DNA from: Bimastos eiseni
Lineage: Eukaryota > Annelida > Clitellata > Crassiclitellata > Lumbricidae
Length of the DNA stretch: 64,000 bases
Assembly: GCA_959347315.1 (NCBI GenBank)
Contig: OY365811.1
Span: forward strand, 34,632,410 to 34,696,409
Direction: 5' to 3'
The notes beneath the pieces are model-generated. The model worked only from the letters and a program-made list of their open reading frames with translations, was not told where the DNA came from and did no database searches. Numbering within the stretch: the stretch's first letter is position 1; the number at the start of each line of letters is the position of its first letter. Position numbers and translations under genes: made by a program. Shown here piece by piece: positions 48,051 to 59,365 of this stretch.

Positions 48051-49244
48051 GAGTTATGAAAGCCTGGGATAGGCGCTGAGGCCCGGCTTTTCTGATGGAT
48101 CTGAAAATGCACATCTTTAGATCAGCCGGCTGCGGTCAAACTTGGCTGATGAGTCCCCTTATTAACTTTTAGACAAGGGACTTTTCACAGGTTATCAGAA
48201 CCCATCACCATAGACTTCTTTTAGACATAATCTTAATTTAACTTTCATTGCTTTCAGCTCAGACCTGTGCACAAAAGTAAGAACCATTTAGAAAATGTTG
48301 TACACAGAATTTCTTGTACACACTATCTCCAAAAATTTATAGAGAACATTGTCAGTAATAATTATCAACGTTTGCATGGTATTACTTAGCAGGTGAAATT
48401 CCATGACGGCTTCTTCCGGTCCTCGTGTTTCACTCTCTCCATCCATTAAACCGTGTTATTGGTCACCTGGCGGAGGAATTATTTCCGGAATCGTAATAAA
48501 ATCATAGGGCCTACAATAAATTGTATGCTCTGCAAAATTTTATTGACGTCAACCAAGAGAAATCATAGGCTATATTGAATTGTATATATGATATGAATGT
48601 TAATGTATAGTAGGCCTATTTGATATTAAGAACCCGAGGATAAGTAGGGGCCTAACTGTAAAATGTAATAATGTCAATATGTTGCTTACCATCACAGATG
48701 AGAACACGACGCTATCTTCACATATTGGCAACACGCTATTTGCAAATAGATATTTTAAATAAGGAGTAGCCATAAGATATAATTTGCAATCAGGAGGTAT
48801 TTGCAACTAGGTGTTTGCAGTTAGGTATATGCAATTAGATATTTGCAATAATTAAGGCATTTGCAATTAGTTTTAAGGCGTGGAGAATATAAGAGTCCAG
48901 AAAAGCCCAATTATTGGATTATGGACGGCTGCCTATACACCAGACTCGATCTTTTACCATACATTCAAATCGGAATAAATGTCCCTCTTCATTGCATGGT
49001 CAACGAGAGTCTGCCGCTGGCACGATATAGTCCATCGTATGCATTATTCAGATTATTCGATGTAAAAAAACTAGACGTTACGTAATGCAGATAGAAATGA
49101 TTCTACGGTCATGAGTCGAGGTCATCAACTGCGACCGACAAATGTCATCTGATGACTACTATTCTCTTGACTCTTTCGGTGAATTTGTGGGACGAATAAA
49201 ATACAGAGACGAAATCAAATGCTACCTTCCGGAACGTAATGCTG
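48051..49244. other. Intergenic DNA
   Basis: Near 48780-48860 a short run of TTTGCAATTAG-like words (TATTTGCAACTAGG, TTTGCAGTTAGG, TATGCAATTAG) forms a degenerate minisatellite. No gene was recognised. Confidence 0.5.
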
Positions 49245-49562
49245 ATTTTGGTGACGACGATGACAATAACAATACTTATGATAATGATGATGAGGATGAT
49301 GATGATGGTAGTGGTGGTGATGATGATGAGGAGGACGAGGACGAGGACGACGACGATGATGATGATAATGATGATGATGATGATGATGATGATGACGATT
49401 ACGATGACGATGATGATGACAATGACCACGACGGCGACGACGATGATGAAATGACGATGGCGATGACTATGGCGACGATGATGATGACGATGACGACGAC
49501 GGCGACGACGATGACGATGATGATGGTGATGATGATGATAGTGATGATGATTACGCTCGTGA
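49245..49562. repeat. GAT/GAC trinucleotide tract
   Basis: About 320 bases of GAT, GAC and GAG triplets. The acidic frame preceding it has no domain. Confidence 0.93.
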
Positions 49563-50035
49563 TAATGTGGTGATAAAAACGATGCTGAACTGAAGATCAT
49601 GATGATGACTATAGGCACGAGTGATCTGGCGAAGTGCATATATACGAACAACAGGCCGTAGAGTAGCTGCAACTGATGGTATCGCCTCATATACTGAGAG
49701 AAGAGAACGCTGGGTTAAATGGGTTGATATTAAATGTTGGATGACCCTTTCTCTGTTCCAATTAATGGATTAGAGTGGCTCAGACACGCCAACCTTAGAT
49801 TGGCATATGCGTAGACTTTGCATGTCAATGGATCAGAAGATTGGATCTTTAGTTGACCGTTTTATTTGATGATGATTAGAAAACTCGATAACTGTTCCTC
49901 TTCTTTGAGTTTTTTCTGTGCTGAAATTGCAGGCTACGATACTTCGACAAACTTAAATAAGAAAAGTTGAGCGACAGTATACGTACACTGTTGAACAGCA
50001 CCCAGAATTTCGTCATCTCCTTGTGATGGAAATCC
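49563..50035. other. Intergenic DNA
   Basis: Nothing recognised. Confidence 0.35.
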
Positions 50036-50115
50036 TGGTGCGAGTAATCGTAAGCTCAAGATTTCTACAGCGCCTTAACAAGCTAAGTCGCTGGAACCTA
50101 ATGCTTATTCATAGG
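50036..50115 (-). mobile_element. LINE 3' end with GATTACGA tail (copy 5, minus strand)
   Basis: On the minus strand: GCGCCTATGAATAAGC, TTCCAGCGACTTAGC, GGCGCTGTAGAAATCTTGAG and CTTACGATTACTCG match the 3' regions of the plus-strand copies. The upstream part is absent. Confidence 0.6.
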
Positions 50116-50329
50116 CGCTTTGTCAATACGTAATTGGCTGACGTAGGGTTGAAATCAGTTCCTAGTCAGCATCCATAGGGGTAAGGTCACGGATGCAGAC
50201 AGTTCAGACGGGATAATGTGGAGATCAATGTTTAGAATTGAATCATCGGGAGAAGTGAGAGGAAGAGGAAGAATCCGTATAAGAGTTGGGATATAGCTTT
50301 GTTTTCAGTGTTGACTGAAAGACGTGTGC

Positions 50330-50706
50330 GGAGGTAACAGGAGGTGGAGAGGTAGCAAGAGGTGGAGAGATAGCAAGAGGTGGAGAGGTAGCAAGAGGTG
50401 GAGAGGTAACAGGAGGTGGAGAGGTAACAAGAGGTGGAGAGATAGCAAGAGGTGGAGAGCTAACAAGAGGTGGAGAGGTAACAAGAGGTGGAGAGGTAAC
50501 AAGAGGTGGAGAGCTAGCAAGAGGTGGAGAGGTAGCAAGAGGCAGAGAGGTAGCAAGAGGCGGAGAGGTAACAAGAGGTGAAGAAGTAACAAGAGGTGGA
50601 GAGGTAGCAAGAGGTGGAGAGGTAGCAAGAGGCAGAGAGGTAGCAAGAGGCGGAGAGGTAACAAGAGGTGAAGAAGTAACAAGAGGTGGAGAGGTAGCAA
50701 GAGGTG
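50330..50706. repeat. 18-bp tandem minisatellite, about 21 copies
   Basis: The unit is AGAGGTGGAGAGGTAGCA. A marker variant AAGAGGCAGAGAGG at 50539 recurs at 50629, so a five-unit (90-bp) block was duplicated. Arg/Trp or Leu/His repeat frames are artefacts. Confidence 0.97.
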
Positions 50707-51284
50707 ACGATTGAATTGGATTAGAAAATTGTTCAGATTAAGAGGGATTCGTCAGTTTTACTCTGATTATATCTTACATTTCCGCTGCAAATAATTTCAG
50801 GAATTTATCGGCAACCACTCAAGCAGCAACTCATCCCTCGCCACGTATACCTCATATGGAATAGCGGTCCCATATGGGCCTCGTGGCGTGCATGCAGTGA
50901 GAGCAGTACAAATTGTGGATGATGTCGATTACGGCAGTGATGCTATCAAGGAAACGATTACAATGATCAATATACGACTATGATGATGACGAAGGTGACG
51001 ACATTAACGTCAGGGATGCTTTGATGGAAATGATGATGATTACGTCGAGGATGATGGTTGTGGTTGCGGTGATGATGACTACTAAAATTATTATGAAGGT
51101 CGCGACAACGATGACAACGATGAGGTTGATGATCATTGTGCGGCTTTGGTGACAAGGACGTCGACTGCTGACAGTGCTTAAGCCCTGTGAGGTCATTGGA
51201 GGATGGTGACAACGCAGTCACCGACTGACACGCAAGACCTCCATTCGAAGCAAGTCTCCGTTGTGGCGATGTACATGGCTTATG
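50707..51284. other. Intergenic DNA
   Basis: GATGATGA-rich words at about 50970-51130; no gene recognised. Confidence 0.45.
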
Positions 51285-51461
51285 GAAAATGAATGGACGA
51301 GCGGGTGAATGGATGGAAGAATGAAAAGATGGATGGATGAATGGATGGATGTATGGATGAATGGATGAATGGATGGACGGACGGACGGATGGATGGTTTG
51401 GTGGATTTTGACCAATCGATGAATGGATGGAAGAATGAAAAGATGGATGGATGAATGGATG
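51285..51461. repeat. GGATGGAT/GAATGGAT repeat with a 114-bp larger period
   Basis: GAATGGATGGAAGAATGAAA and its continuation at 51307 recur at 51421, 114 bases on, right up to the gap. Confidence 0.9.
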
Positions 51462-51661
51462 NNNNNNNNNNNNNNNNNNNNNNNNNNNNNNNNNNNNNNN
51501 NNNNNNNNNNNNNNNNNNNNNNNNNNNNNNNNNNNNNNNNNNNNNNNNNNNNNNNNNNNNNNNNNNNNNNNNNNNNNNNNNNNNNNNNNNNNNNNNNNNN
51601 NNNNNNNNNNNNNNNNNNNNNNNNNNNNNNNNNNNNNNNNNNNNNNNNNNNNNNNNNNNNN
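51462..51661. other. Assembly gap, 200 Ns
   Basis: Exactly 200 undetermined bases, a round number typical of a fixed-size placeholder, so the true length is unknown. It falls within the GGAT repeat. Confidence 1.
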
Positions 51662-52407
51662 GTTTTTTTTGAGGTAAGAGTACTTGTAATAAATTGTAGT
51701 CAGTTATTAATATAGAGATGCTTCATGAGATTATTGAATTAGTACGAATGAATTAATGTTATTCTAAAAGTGTCGTCATAAACTATGTATTTGTCAGCAT
51801 TCTGAGAAGTTTAGATGTGGGAGCCAATTCGACCCATGGCGTCAAATTCATAGGAAAACGGTGAAGCATGCTGATGCAGGTTCGAAACCTGGTAAACGAA
51901 ATTTGCTCGATTACTCATTATTCCGAAAGACTTTAATGGCTAAATGCAAATGAGGATCACAAGGGGTGTACAGTTATATTGTACCTTATTTAATGTCAAC
52001 ATAATGTAGTATACACCTTCCAGCGACCTCAACAGTTAACCTTAACTAATAATCTTAATTGTTTTTTGATAAGTTAAAGATTCACGCTTTTGAAGCGTTT
52101 TTCAGAGTCTGTTTAAATTGAGAAGTCGGGACCAAAGCTGAGGAAAGTAGGCCTATGGAGCAGGGATGGACAAATTACAGGCTGCATTTAATTGAATTAA
52201 AAATGACCAGTTAATGTAATTTAATTGCACATTACAAATTTCTTTAAAGTTTTTCTGGAAATTACTGATTACGAATTACGTTATTTCAATTACAGCAAAT
52301 TACACATTAGGCCCTACCAACATTATCAGGGTCGATAAATGCAGGGACGGTTCTGCAAGAATCACATGTTTTCTGGGGTGTTTTTTGCATAGCATTGTCA
52401 AAAACCG
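51662..52407. other. Intergenic DNA
   Basis: ATTAC/AATTAC-rich words near 52195-52310; no gene recognised. Confidence 0.4.
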
Positions 52408-52745
52408 CTAACTTAATTTTGTGGAGCATGTCCGGCGGCGTTTGAACCCTGCAGATAAGTTCAGTTCCTTAGGTATAGGCGTATTACAAATTTTAGTGTT
52501 AATGGATGCGCTCCATGTGTGGACAGCAAAGAAACAGGCGAAGAAGGGAGGCTTACATAGCATTATCAATGTCATTGGCAAAGAGTTGATGTTTAGTTGT
52601 ATAGTATCAGCGTAGAGTTGAATAGGTCTAAGGATACCGCTTTTAGAAGCAATGTGAACAATGTTAGAGGCGCATGAGATAAACAAACGGGAGACCACTA
52701 ATGGAGGCTTGTCGAACACCGAAAAGGATGTTGATGAACTTTGGT
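52408..52745 (-). pseudogene. LINE reverse-transcriptase relic (minus strand)
   Basis: The minus strand shows GVRQASISGLPFV near 52740-52700 (LINE RTs have GVPQGSVLGPLLF there). QLYADTIQLNINSLP follows near 52600 (the catalytic YADD box reads YADT), and then HTWSASINTKI corresponds to the W...N.LKLN segment. The order and spacing fit the RT palm of CR1/L2-type elements. Frame changes and the damaged catalytic box show it is inactive. The upstream extent to about 53000 is uncertain. Confidence 0.7.
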
Positions 52746-53680
52746 ACCAAGACTAATAGATTGTAATAGGTTGTAAACGATTTGTCAAGAAAACTAAGCA
52801 AAGCCGACGGAAGGAGTTCCTTATTAATGTCTCAGCTAAGGACTCAGTGTAATACCACAACGGAGCAGAAGCCATCTTGCCATATACTGTAATCATCAAA
52901 ACTCAGCAAATGCCTTCAAGTGAATCATGGTTGAGTTTGTATTTAAATAATCTAGCATTTGTTTGACGTTGGATATACGTTTAAAGAGGGTTCCAGAATG
53001 GGATCCAGTTAATTGAATAGAGAATAAGCGAGTATGTGTATAACAAGATATCGAGTTGCTTGTTTGATTGGTGTGAGGTCAAAGAAATTATAAAAGCCTG
53101 TCATAAAAACCATGATTGAAGTGATACGTAAACCCTTTTATCTCTATGCTCTAGATTTTATAAGTCCAACAATCCAGAAATACTAATCAATATGTGCTCC
53201 TTAAGGGATATTCGCCTTATAAGATTTATATTGGATTGCTATTTTTTTAGCGTGCCTTGTCCATTAAGATAGGATTCATTGGTGGAAGTTGGTCTAAGCT
53301 ATTCGATATTACAATAAGTTAAACAGGGATAATTGAGAGAGTAATATAATGTAGCCCGGATGGAGAGAGAGGAATCAATATGACAGAGTAAAAGAAGATA
53401 GGCCCTCTACCAGTAGTTCTGGCAATTTTATTGCCATTGTATACTCGCTGCTCAGCATAATCGTCTAGGAATATAATTAAGACTATTTGAGTGACGAGGG
53501 GTCTCTTCCATGAGTCCGAAGGAATTTTCTGTGGGAGATTATTTCTTATGGAATCTAAATAGAATGTAGGTCTAATTGTGAGGGGTAGTTATTTCATCGA
53601 AGCCCATCAGCCACTGGAGTAGAAGTCAACAGTAAAATTTTGCAATAAGGTGTCAACACAATAATTATACCATTGATATG
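52746..53680. other. Intergenic DNA, perhaps older LINE sequence
   Basis: No readable domain beyond the RT relic. Confidence 0.35.
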
Positions 53681-53797
53681 ATAATGATAATGACAATGAT
53701 AATGATAGGGATTATGATAATATGATAATGACAATAATAATAACAACAACAACAATAAAAATAAAAATAATAATAATAATAATAATAGTAATGATAA
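53681..53797. repeat. GATAAT/AAT microsatellite tract
   Basis: TGATAATGA and (AAT)n words. Confidence 0.85.
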
Positions 53798-54285
53798 TAC
53801 ATGTACATTAAAACACATGTAGGCCTACTCCCATTTTATATAATACATGACATGTTCCTGTCCTGTGTCATGTATCCATACGATGATCCTGACGAAGTTT
53901 TTGCATGGATGCCTTCAGACCCACATAATATTCTCAACCCATCATTAATGCAGAAGATCCGTCGCACGAGACAGACCACAGTCTCTGCTCCGATGATCCA
54001 AACGAGACGACTACGAATGATTCTGGTCACTTAGCGTGCACGGGGCGGGACGGCCCTCTGCTGGCCAACCCTTGATGCTTAGCACCCTATAGGGAACCGG
54101 AAGCGAAGAGTTGGACGACCAAGGTTCATATTGATCCGGAAGGTCAAGGCCAAGCTATTCTCACTCCACTTCTTTGGCCAGAAAGCACACCAGAGGGTCG
54201 TGGGAATTGAAACGCTCCGGAAGGAGGCAAAAACCATGGATGATGGTGATGGTGTCGATGACGATGTCGATGATGACGACGATGA
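53798..54285 (+). pseudogene. Weak retroelement-like remnant
   Basis: Near 54095-54125 a frame reads GNRKRRVGRPRF, like the GRPR segment seen at the C-terminal end of some non-LTR retrotransposon polyproteins. Neighbouring sequence gives no further confirmation, so this is a low-confidence suggestion. Confidence 0.25.
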
Positions 54286-54345
54286 TATGATGATGACGAT
54301 GTTGATGAGGAGGAGGAGGAGGAGGAGGAGGAGGAGGAAGAAGAT
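54286..54345. repeat. GAT/GAG trinucleotide tract
   Basis: GATGAC then (GAG)n, about 60 bases. Confidence 0.85.
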
Positions 54346-54729
54346 GCAGAGTCCTATATATATATATATCATATAATGTATATAATAGGCCAACATACAT
54401 AGATCTAAATATAAACATTGTGTGGAAAATAACTGTCTTTGATATCCTAGTAAAGATGCTTTCTTTTAATTCCTTGCTTCATGATAATATCGCTTTGGTT
54501 CTGAGGCAATCGTTCGGAATTAGCCCCTTGCCCTGGGACGATTCTTTACTGCATCTGTTCCGCCTGAATGAACTGGCAATCGATGTCTGTGAGGAATGGC
54601 CATCTGCCAAGGGGATGGCAGTAGCAGGAGACCATTCGTCAGCGATTCTCTGGTAGCCATTAGACATCGGAGATTAGTCGCTTGCTTGAATGACCTTCGC
54701 GATAAAGCCTTTCGTTTGTATGTGTGCAC
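54346..54729. other. Short intergenic DNA
   Basis: A TATATATA patch at 54355-54370; nothing else recognised. Confidence 0.35.
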
Positions 54730-55136
54730 ACGTAGACATGCATCTATGTATGTATACGTATGTATATATGTATGTATAGTTGTATACGTATGTATGTATG
54801 TATGTATGTATGTATATATGTATGTATGTATACGTGTATGCTTGTATGCATGTATGTATGAGTGTATGTATGTATGTATATATGTATGTATGTATACGTG
54901 TATGCTTGTATGCATGTATGTATGAGTGTATGTATGTATGTATATATGTATGTATATATGAGTGTATGTATGTATGCATGTATACGTGTATGTATGTATT
55001 TATGTATGTATGTATGTATGTATGTATGTATGTATGTATGTATGTATGTATGTATGTATGTATGTATGTATGTATGTATGTATGTATGTATGTATGTATG
55101 TATGTATGTATGTATGTTTGTATGTATGTATGTATC
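54730..55136. repeat. (GTAT)n array with block duplications
   Basis: GTAT units with variant blocks. A block beginning TATACGTGTATGCTTGTATG near 54830 is repeated near 54892, and a pure (GTAT)n stretch fills 55000-55120. Confidence 0.95.
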
Positions 55137-55993
55137 GGTGCAAGTCTTAGGATAGTTGCGGGCCCTGTGCAGAGCACGTTGTATGCGTGCACTGGTTCCT
55201 TATGACAAAAGTCAAATTGATTTTCTTAGTTAAGCAATTTATTTCAGTAGAGTGTTAACAAGTACAACAAGTAAATTTAACAATAACAAGTGCACTTGTA
55301 AAAGAAAAATATCGAACGTTACTTCTTCACATACAGGTGACCGTCATTCGTTTCTTTTATTAATTCATGATAAACTCCATCGATGCTGGCTTCACCTTGT
55401 CCTGCGCCAGACAGATAATTAAGTGGTTTCTTTGAAGCGATGATGGATTGTTGATCACCCAATTAAAAATTAATAACATGAACACGGAATGATGGATATA
55501 TAGGCCTTCCTTTCGTAGAAAGTTATGACAAATAGGCTTATATTTTGAACTATATGATTATGCATAGGAGATTGCATATAATAAGCCATATAAATAAAAT
55601 CATTGAAAGTGAACAAGAAATAATATAAAATTAATAAATAAAAGAAAAGTAATACTCGTGTGCAATTCCACGCTGCGAATAAATCGACCCATACGCTTTC
55701 GTTCTTGAAATTGGAAAAGTCCGCAAAGTAATAGATGCGTGATTTTGTGTCGGCTTTCTGTGCCCGGTAAATCTGGACATCTCACGGTTCTTATTAGGGT
55801 ATCTTGTAGGCCTACATGTTTGCACTCTGTGATATTTTACAACTTAAGTGGCGGCCCTGTACGATCGGACGGTTCGTACAACAATAAGTGCGGTTCAGTA
55901 CATGTTTCTGTACGTGCGTATGTGTTGTTCCCTTTTATCAAGAGTTTCTCCACAGTCGACGGACATTAACATCTGTTCTGGCAATCAACGGTC
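55137..55993. other. Upstream region of receptor 2
   Basis: An in-frame TAA at 55967 closes the receptor frame, so translation starts at the next ATG. No TATA box could be assigned. A TAGGCCTA palindrome lies at 55807. No other gene was recognised. Confidence 0.45.
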
Positions 55994-56560
55994 ATGCGGT
56001 CCCTCGGATTAAACGAATCGTCCGCCGGGCCATTCCTCAACGAAAACGAAGCAGCGTCAGAGGTCGCGACGAATGTCTCGTCGCCCGTCTCGGACCGCGG
56101 CATCGCACTTCCGGTTCACTCGCAGGTGGTTCTGATCGTCCTCTACACAGCGACGACCTTCCTGTCTATCATCGGCAACATCATCGTCATCATCGTCTTC
56201 ACTGCAGGTCGTCGGTCAAGGACGGACCTCCGATGGTTCCTCATCAACCTGGCTGCGTCTGACCTCATCATGGCCGTCTTCTGCATGCCCTTCACCTTCA
56301 CAATGGCGATGACCGGTCACTGGGTCTTCACGGCCCCCATGTGTCCCATCGTTCTTTACCTGCAGACCGTCTCCGTGACGGCGAGCGTCTTCACCAACAC
56401 CGCCATTGGCATCGATCGCTTCTGGGTGGTAGGGTATCCGCTGAAGTCACGCCTCATGACCCGGTCACGGAGGTCATCGCTCGTCATAGCAACGGTCTGG
56501 GTGGCGGCCCTTGCACTCTCGTCCGTTCAGCTGATCGTCGGAAGGTCAAATACCTACCAG
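55994..56560 (+). CDS. Neuropeptide (tachykinin-like) GPCR, exon 1 of 4
   Basis: Codes for residues 1-189 of a predicted 427-residue class A receptor at the plasma membrane. The N-terminal tail carries glycosylation sites NES (7) and NVS (27). GN at 61-62 marks TM1 and NLAASD (85-90) TM2. C117 begins TM3, which ends in DRF (141-143) rather than DRY; W169 is in TM4. The stretch IGIDRFWVVGYPLKSRL recalls tachykinin-type receptors, as do later exons, but NPY/GPR83-like relatives are not excluded. The start is the first ATG after an in-frame stop, with G at -3. The donor is CAG|GTGATC at phase 0. The reading frame remains open into intron 1 through a SINE. Confidence 0.88.
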
Positions 56561-56612
56561 GTGATCCACTTCACTGAGATTCGTTCTCTTGGCATTTACT
56601 TAGCACCGTCGT

Positions 56613-56842
56613 TTTTATTTTTTATTCTGAAATTAGATATCGCCCTTCTTCCAACATTTTTTGCTCAAAAGTGCACACGCATCGTCGGCGCAATTGCAGT
56701 TGTACTGCAGAGCAATTGTGTGCGAATGACTCAAGGTCCCTACACAGCGACTAACGCCTCGTACCAGGGTCGAACCTGCTCACTCGGCGCACACTGAGCA
56801 TTACGGGTTGACCACTCTAACCAATCAGCCACCATGACACAT
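56613..56842 (-). mobile_element. tRNA-derived SINE, family A, copy 4, in intron 1
   Basis: On the minus strand: GGTGGCTGATTGGTTAGAG (A-box region), AGGTTCGACCCTGG (B box), GCACTTTTGAGCAAAAAATG (body) and an AATAAAAAATAAAAA tail. It starts 50 bases after the exon 1 donor, in opposite orientation to the gene. Confidence 0.85.
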
Positions 56843-57098
56843 GCACCACGCATAGGGTATAGGCCTACTATAGCATGTAGGCTATGCAGAGCCTATGCTC
56901 GCAGGTGTGCATGTATATGCAGGTATGCGTATGCATAGCATAGGTTAACCTAAAAATGCCACTCTCCCTAACAGCTGTACATACATCTGGCTTCTATCTG
57001 GCGAAGACGGCTGCATGTTTTTCCAGCGTATCAATCCGCTTAGGCCTACCTAATTGGTCACGTGAGGATTTTGCCTGATTAGTTTCGTTTGTTCCCAG

Positions 57099-57402
57099 AT
57101 GCCTTCTATTGTTCTTTTGCATAATTGTTTCTCGAATGTCTTCGACGGCTTTCCAGCGTTTGTTTTTCCGGTTTGTCGAGCCGTCTTAGACTCGTTGTTC
57201 TTGTGGGGTTTCAAGATTGACCTAATGACTGGAACGTATCCAATATCATTTGATGATTTGAAAGGTCGAGTGAGTCGTTCTATTGACGCTTATCCTTCAC
57301 ATCTTGTGAGGATCTTGGTCAGTAGAAATTTACGAAAAACTGAAAGTATAGACATTGTAGCTGAATTTTGTAAATTAAAAAAAACGGTGATATTCACGAT
57401 CT
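57099..57402 (+). pseudogene. Mariner/Tc1-like transposase C-terminal relic
   Basis: The frame includes LFLWGFKIDLMTGTYP and FDDLKGRVSRSIDAYPSHLV. In Tc1/mariner-type transposases the motif DFFLWG.LK...Y is followed by a LK.RI...I segment near the C terminus. The catalytic aspartate region before it is not legible and the end does not show the expected GGHFE-like motif, so it is a fragment. Confidence 0.45.
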
Positions 57403-58112
57403 GAATCACGCTTTTATTTACAAAGATCCAACCAATACATGCAATGAAGTAAATTTTAAAAAAATGAAGAAATTAAATATTTATAACTCTAATGCCACAG
57501 GAATTGTCGGTGTAAACGTCCTGCATCAAATCACTAAGGCAGACTTAATCTTATCAATAGCATAATTATTATAGGCTTATCACACAGCAACAACTCGCTG
57601 TCGTCTTGTAATTTGTAACGTTGCGAACATCGTGTTTAATTTTTTAGAGTGCCCATAATTACGGCAATTTGAGGAATTCGCGGCATTCACCGGATGCCAA
57701 AAATCACGACATTTCACCTCATTGAGGATATTCACGGCATTCGGGGCTAATGCCGAAAATCCCGGAATTCGTGAAATTTGGAGAAATTCGCGGCATTCAC
57801 GCCAAGTGCCGAATTTATTTTTCAGTGACTTCGTTAATTTCTACTGATCCCAGCACTGACCGACCACCATGCAGTTACCAGTCCAGGTGGTAAAGAGATG
57901 CCCGGAAGCAGCTTCTTCTACCACCGGCAGACGACTGCTCATATGGGTATACTTAGGGAATTGTCGAATTAAGGTTCCCAAAAAAATTTTGCCGAAACAA
58001 TTTTATTGAAAAAACCGATAATAGTTTACCTTTAAAAAACCGATCGTTTGCTCTTAGAACCTCTCCAATGGAAAAATTTACTGGCCACGCACTGGACTAT
58101 AGGGAGGGTCAT

Positions 58113-58297
58113 TAATTCATTAATTCATTTTTTCATTCATTCATTCATTCATTCTTTCATGCATGCATTCATTCTTTCATGCATTCATTCATTCATTCAT
58201 TCATTCTTTCATGCATGCATTCATTCTTTCATGCATGCATTCATTCTTTCATTCATTCATTCATTCATTCATGCATTCATTCATTCATTCATTCTGA
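58113..58297. repeat. (TTCA)n array with TTCATGCATGCA variants
   Basis: TTCA units with CATGCATGCATTCATTCTTT blocks repeated three times. It runs directly into CATTTATATGGCGC (58303-58316), the inverse of the shared retroelement 3' motif. Confidence 0.93.
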
Positions 58298-58684
58298 GCA
58301 TTTATATGGCGCTCATTCAAGAGCCTACTCAGAAGCGGTCTAAGTCCATCCACGACAGACGAAATAGACTACAACCGAAAAGCCACGGCGTTGACTAATA
58401 GCCCCTGGAACTAGAAGCTTTCACGTCGTCGCAGAGCGAAGAACCCGACGCGCTGCAACGTGGGACACTTGGGCGGCAGAGATTGCGCAAGTAAGATGAA
58501 GCACCACCAAGAACGCAACGCGAAGCAAGAGCAAGAATGTGGTATGCAATCCACTGGAACAGAGGCAGTCACTTGATAAGCCAATGCAACACATTGCGCA
58601 TGTATGCAGAGACAGAGGCGGAAACCGTACAAAGAGCTGGAGCAGCGATGCTGAGCGCAGAACCCGATCTAGTCGCCCCAAAAC

Positions 58685-58890
58685 CACAGAGGGAAGGTCA
58701 ACAAGTAAGTAGCAACAGTGGTTGTCTGTTGCTTGACCACAAGGGGAAGGCCAACAAGTAAGTAGCAACAGTGGTTGTCTGTTGCTTGACCACAAGGGGA
58801 AGGCCAACAAGTAAGTAGCAACAGTGGTTGTCTGTTGCTTGACCACAAGGGGAAGGCCAACAAGTAAGTAACAACAGTGGTCGTCTGTTG
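58685..58890. repeat. 53-bp tandem repeat, about 4 copies
   Basis: Copies begin at about 58700, 58753, 58806 and 58859 and are nearly identical. Each contains CAACAAGTAAGTAGCAACAG, that is, an intact GTAAGT splice-donor core in the sense of the receptor gene. Confidence 0.95.
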
Positions 58891-59365
58891 CTTGCCTCGG
58901 TCTCCTATTCTTCGACGCCGCGTTGTCCTACAGTAACTCCGAACATGGCGTCTACTATTAGATTGGGAATCTGTTGATTGAGGTCAGCTGGTCATCAGAA
59001 GCCTCCCATTGGTGCTTCGATCGAAAAGTTGGAATGGATTATATACACGTAGAAATGGATGATGATTTGTTTCCTTAAAGTTCCGAGTTACGGTTGGCAG
59101 CTTGTCCTTTTCGACGATGCCCGTGTGCGTGCGTCCGTGCGTGTGTGTATGTGCGTGTATGTGTGTATGTGTGTGTATGTGTGTGTATGTGTGTGTTTGT
59201 GACACAATAAAGTTTCCGAAATTCCTCAGAAACTGTGTAACTTAGGTCTCGAGGGTCAGTGGGATCGATACAAAACACGCCGCACGGATCGATGTAGCGG
59301 ATTTTCTACGCACATAGCGCTACATAAAAACGCCCCGAAGCATTCACGCGTGACTTGTCCTGTAG

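Larger units (their letters stand above)
56561..59365 (+). other. Intron 1 of receptor 2
   Basis: 2,805 bases from GTGATC to TGTAG. It holds a minus-strand SINE, a mariner-like relic, a TTCGCGGCATTCAC-type degenerate repeat (57680-57810), a (TTCA)n array, a 53-bp tandem repeat and a GT-rich tract (about 59125-59200). Confidence 0.85.

Noticed and set aside
47685..49562. Asp-rich acidic proteins in GAT/GAC tracts
   Set aside because: Equivalent open frames in other registers and strands and no adjoining conserved sequence: trinucleotide repeat artefacts.
53855..54033. Frame with DPDEVFAWMPSDPHNILNP as a possible exon
   Set aside because: No recognised domain and no paired exon. The nearby GRPR-like motif suggests retroelement debris, but the evidence is too thin for a gene call.
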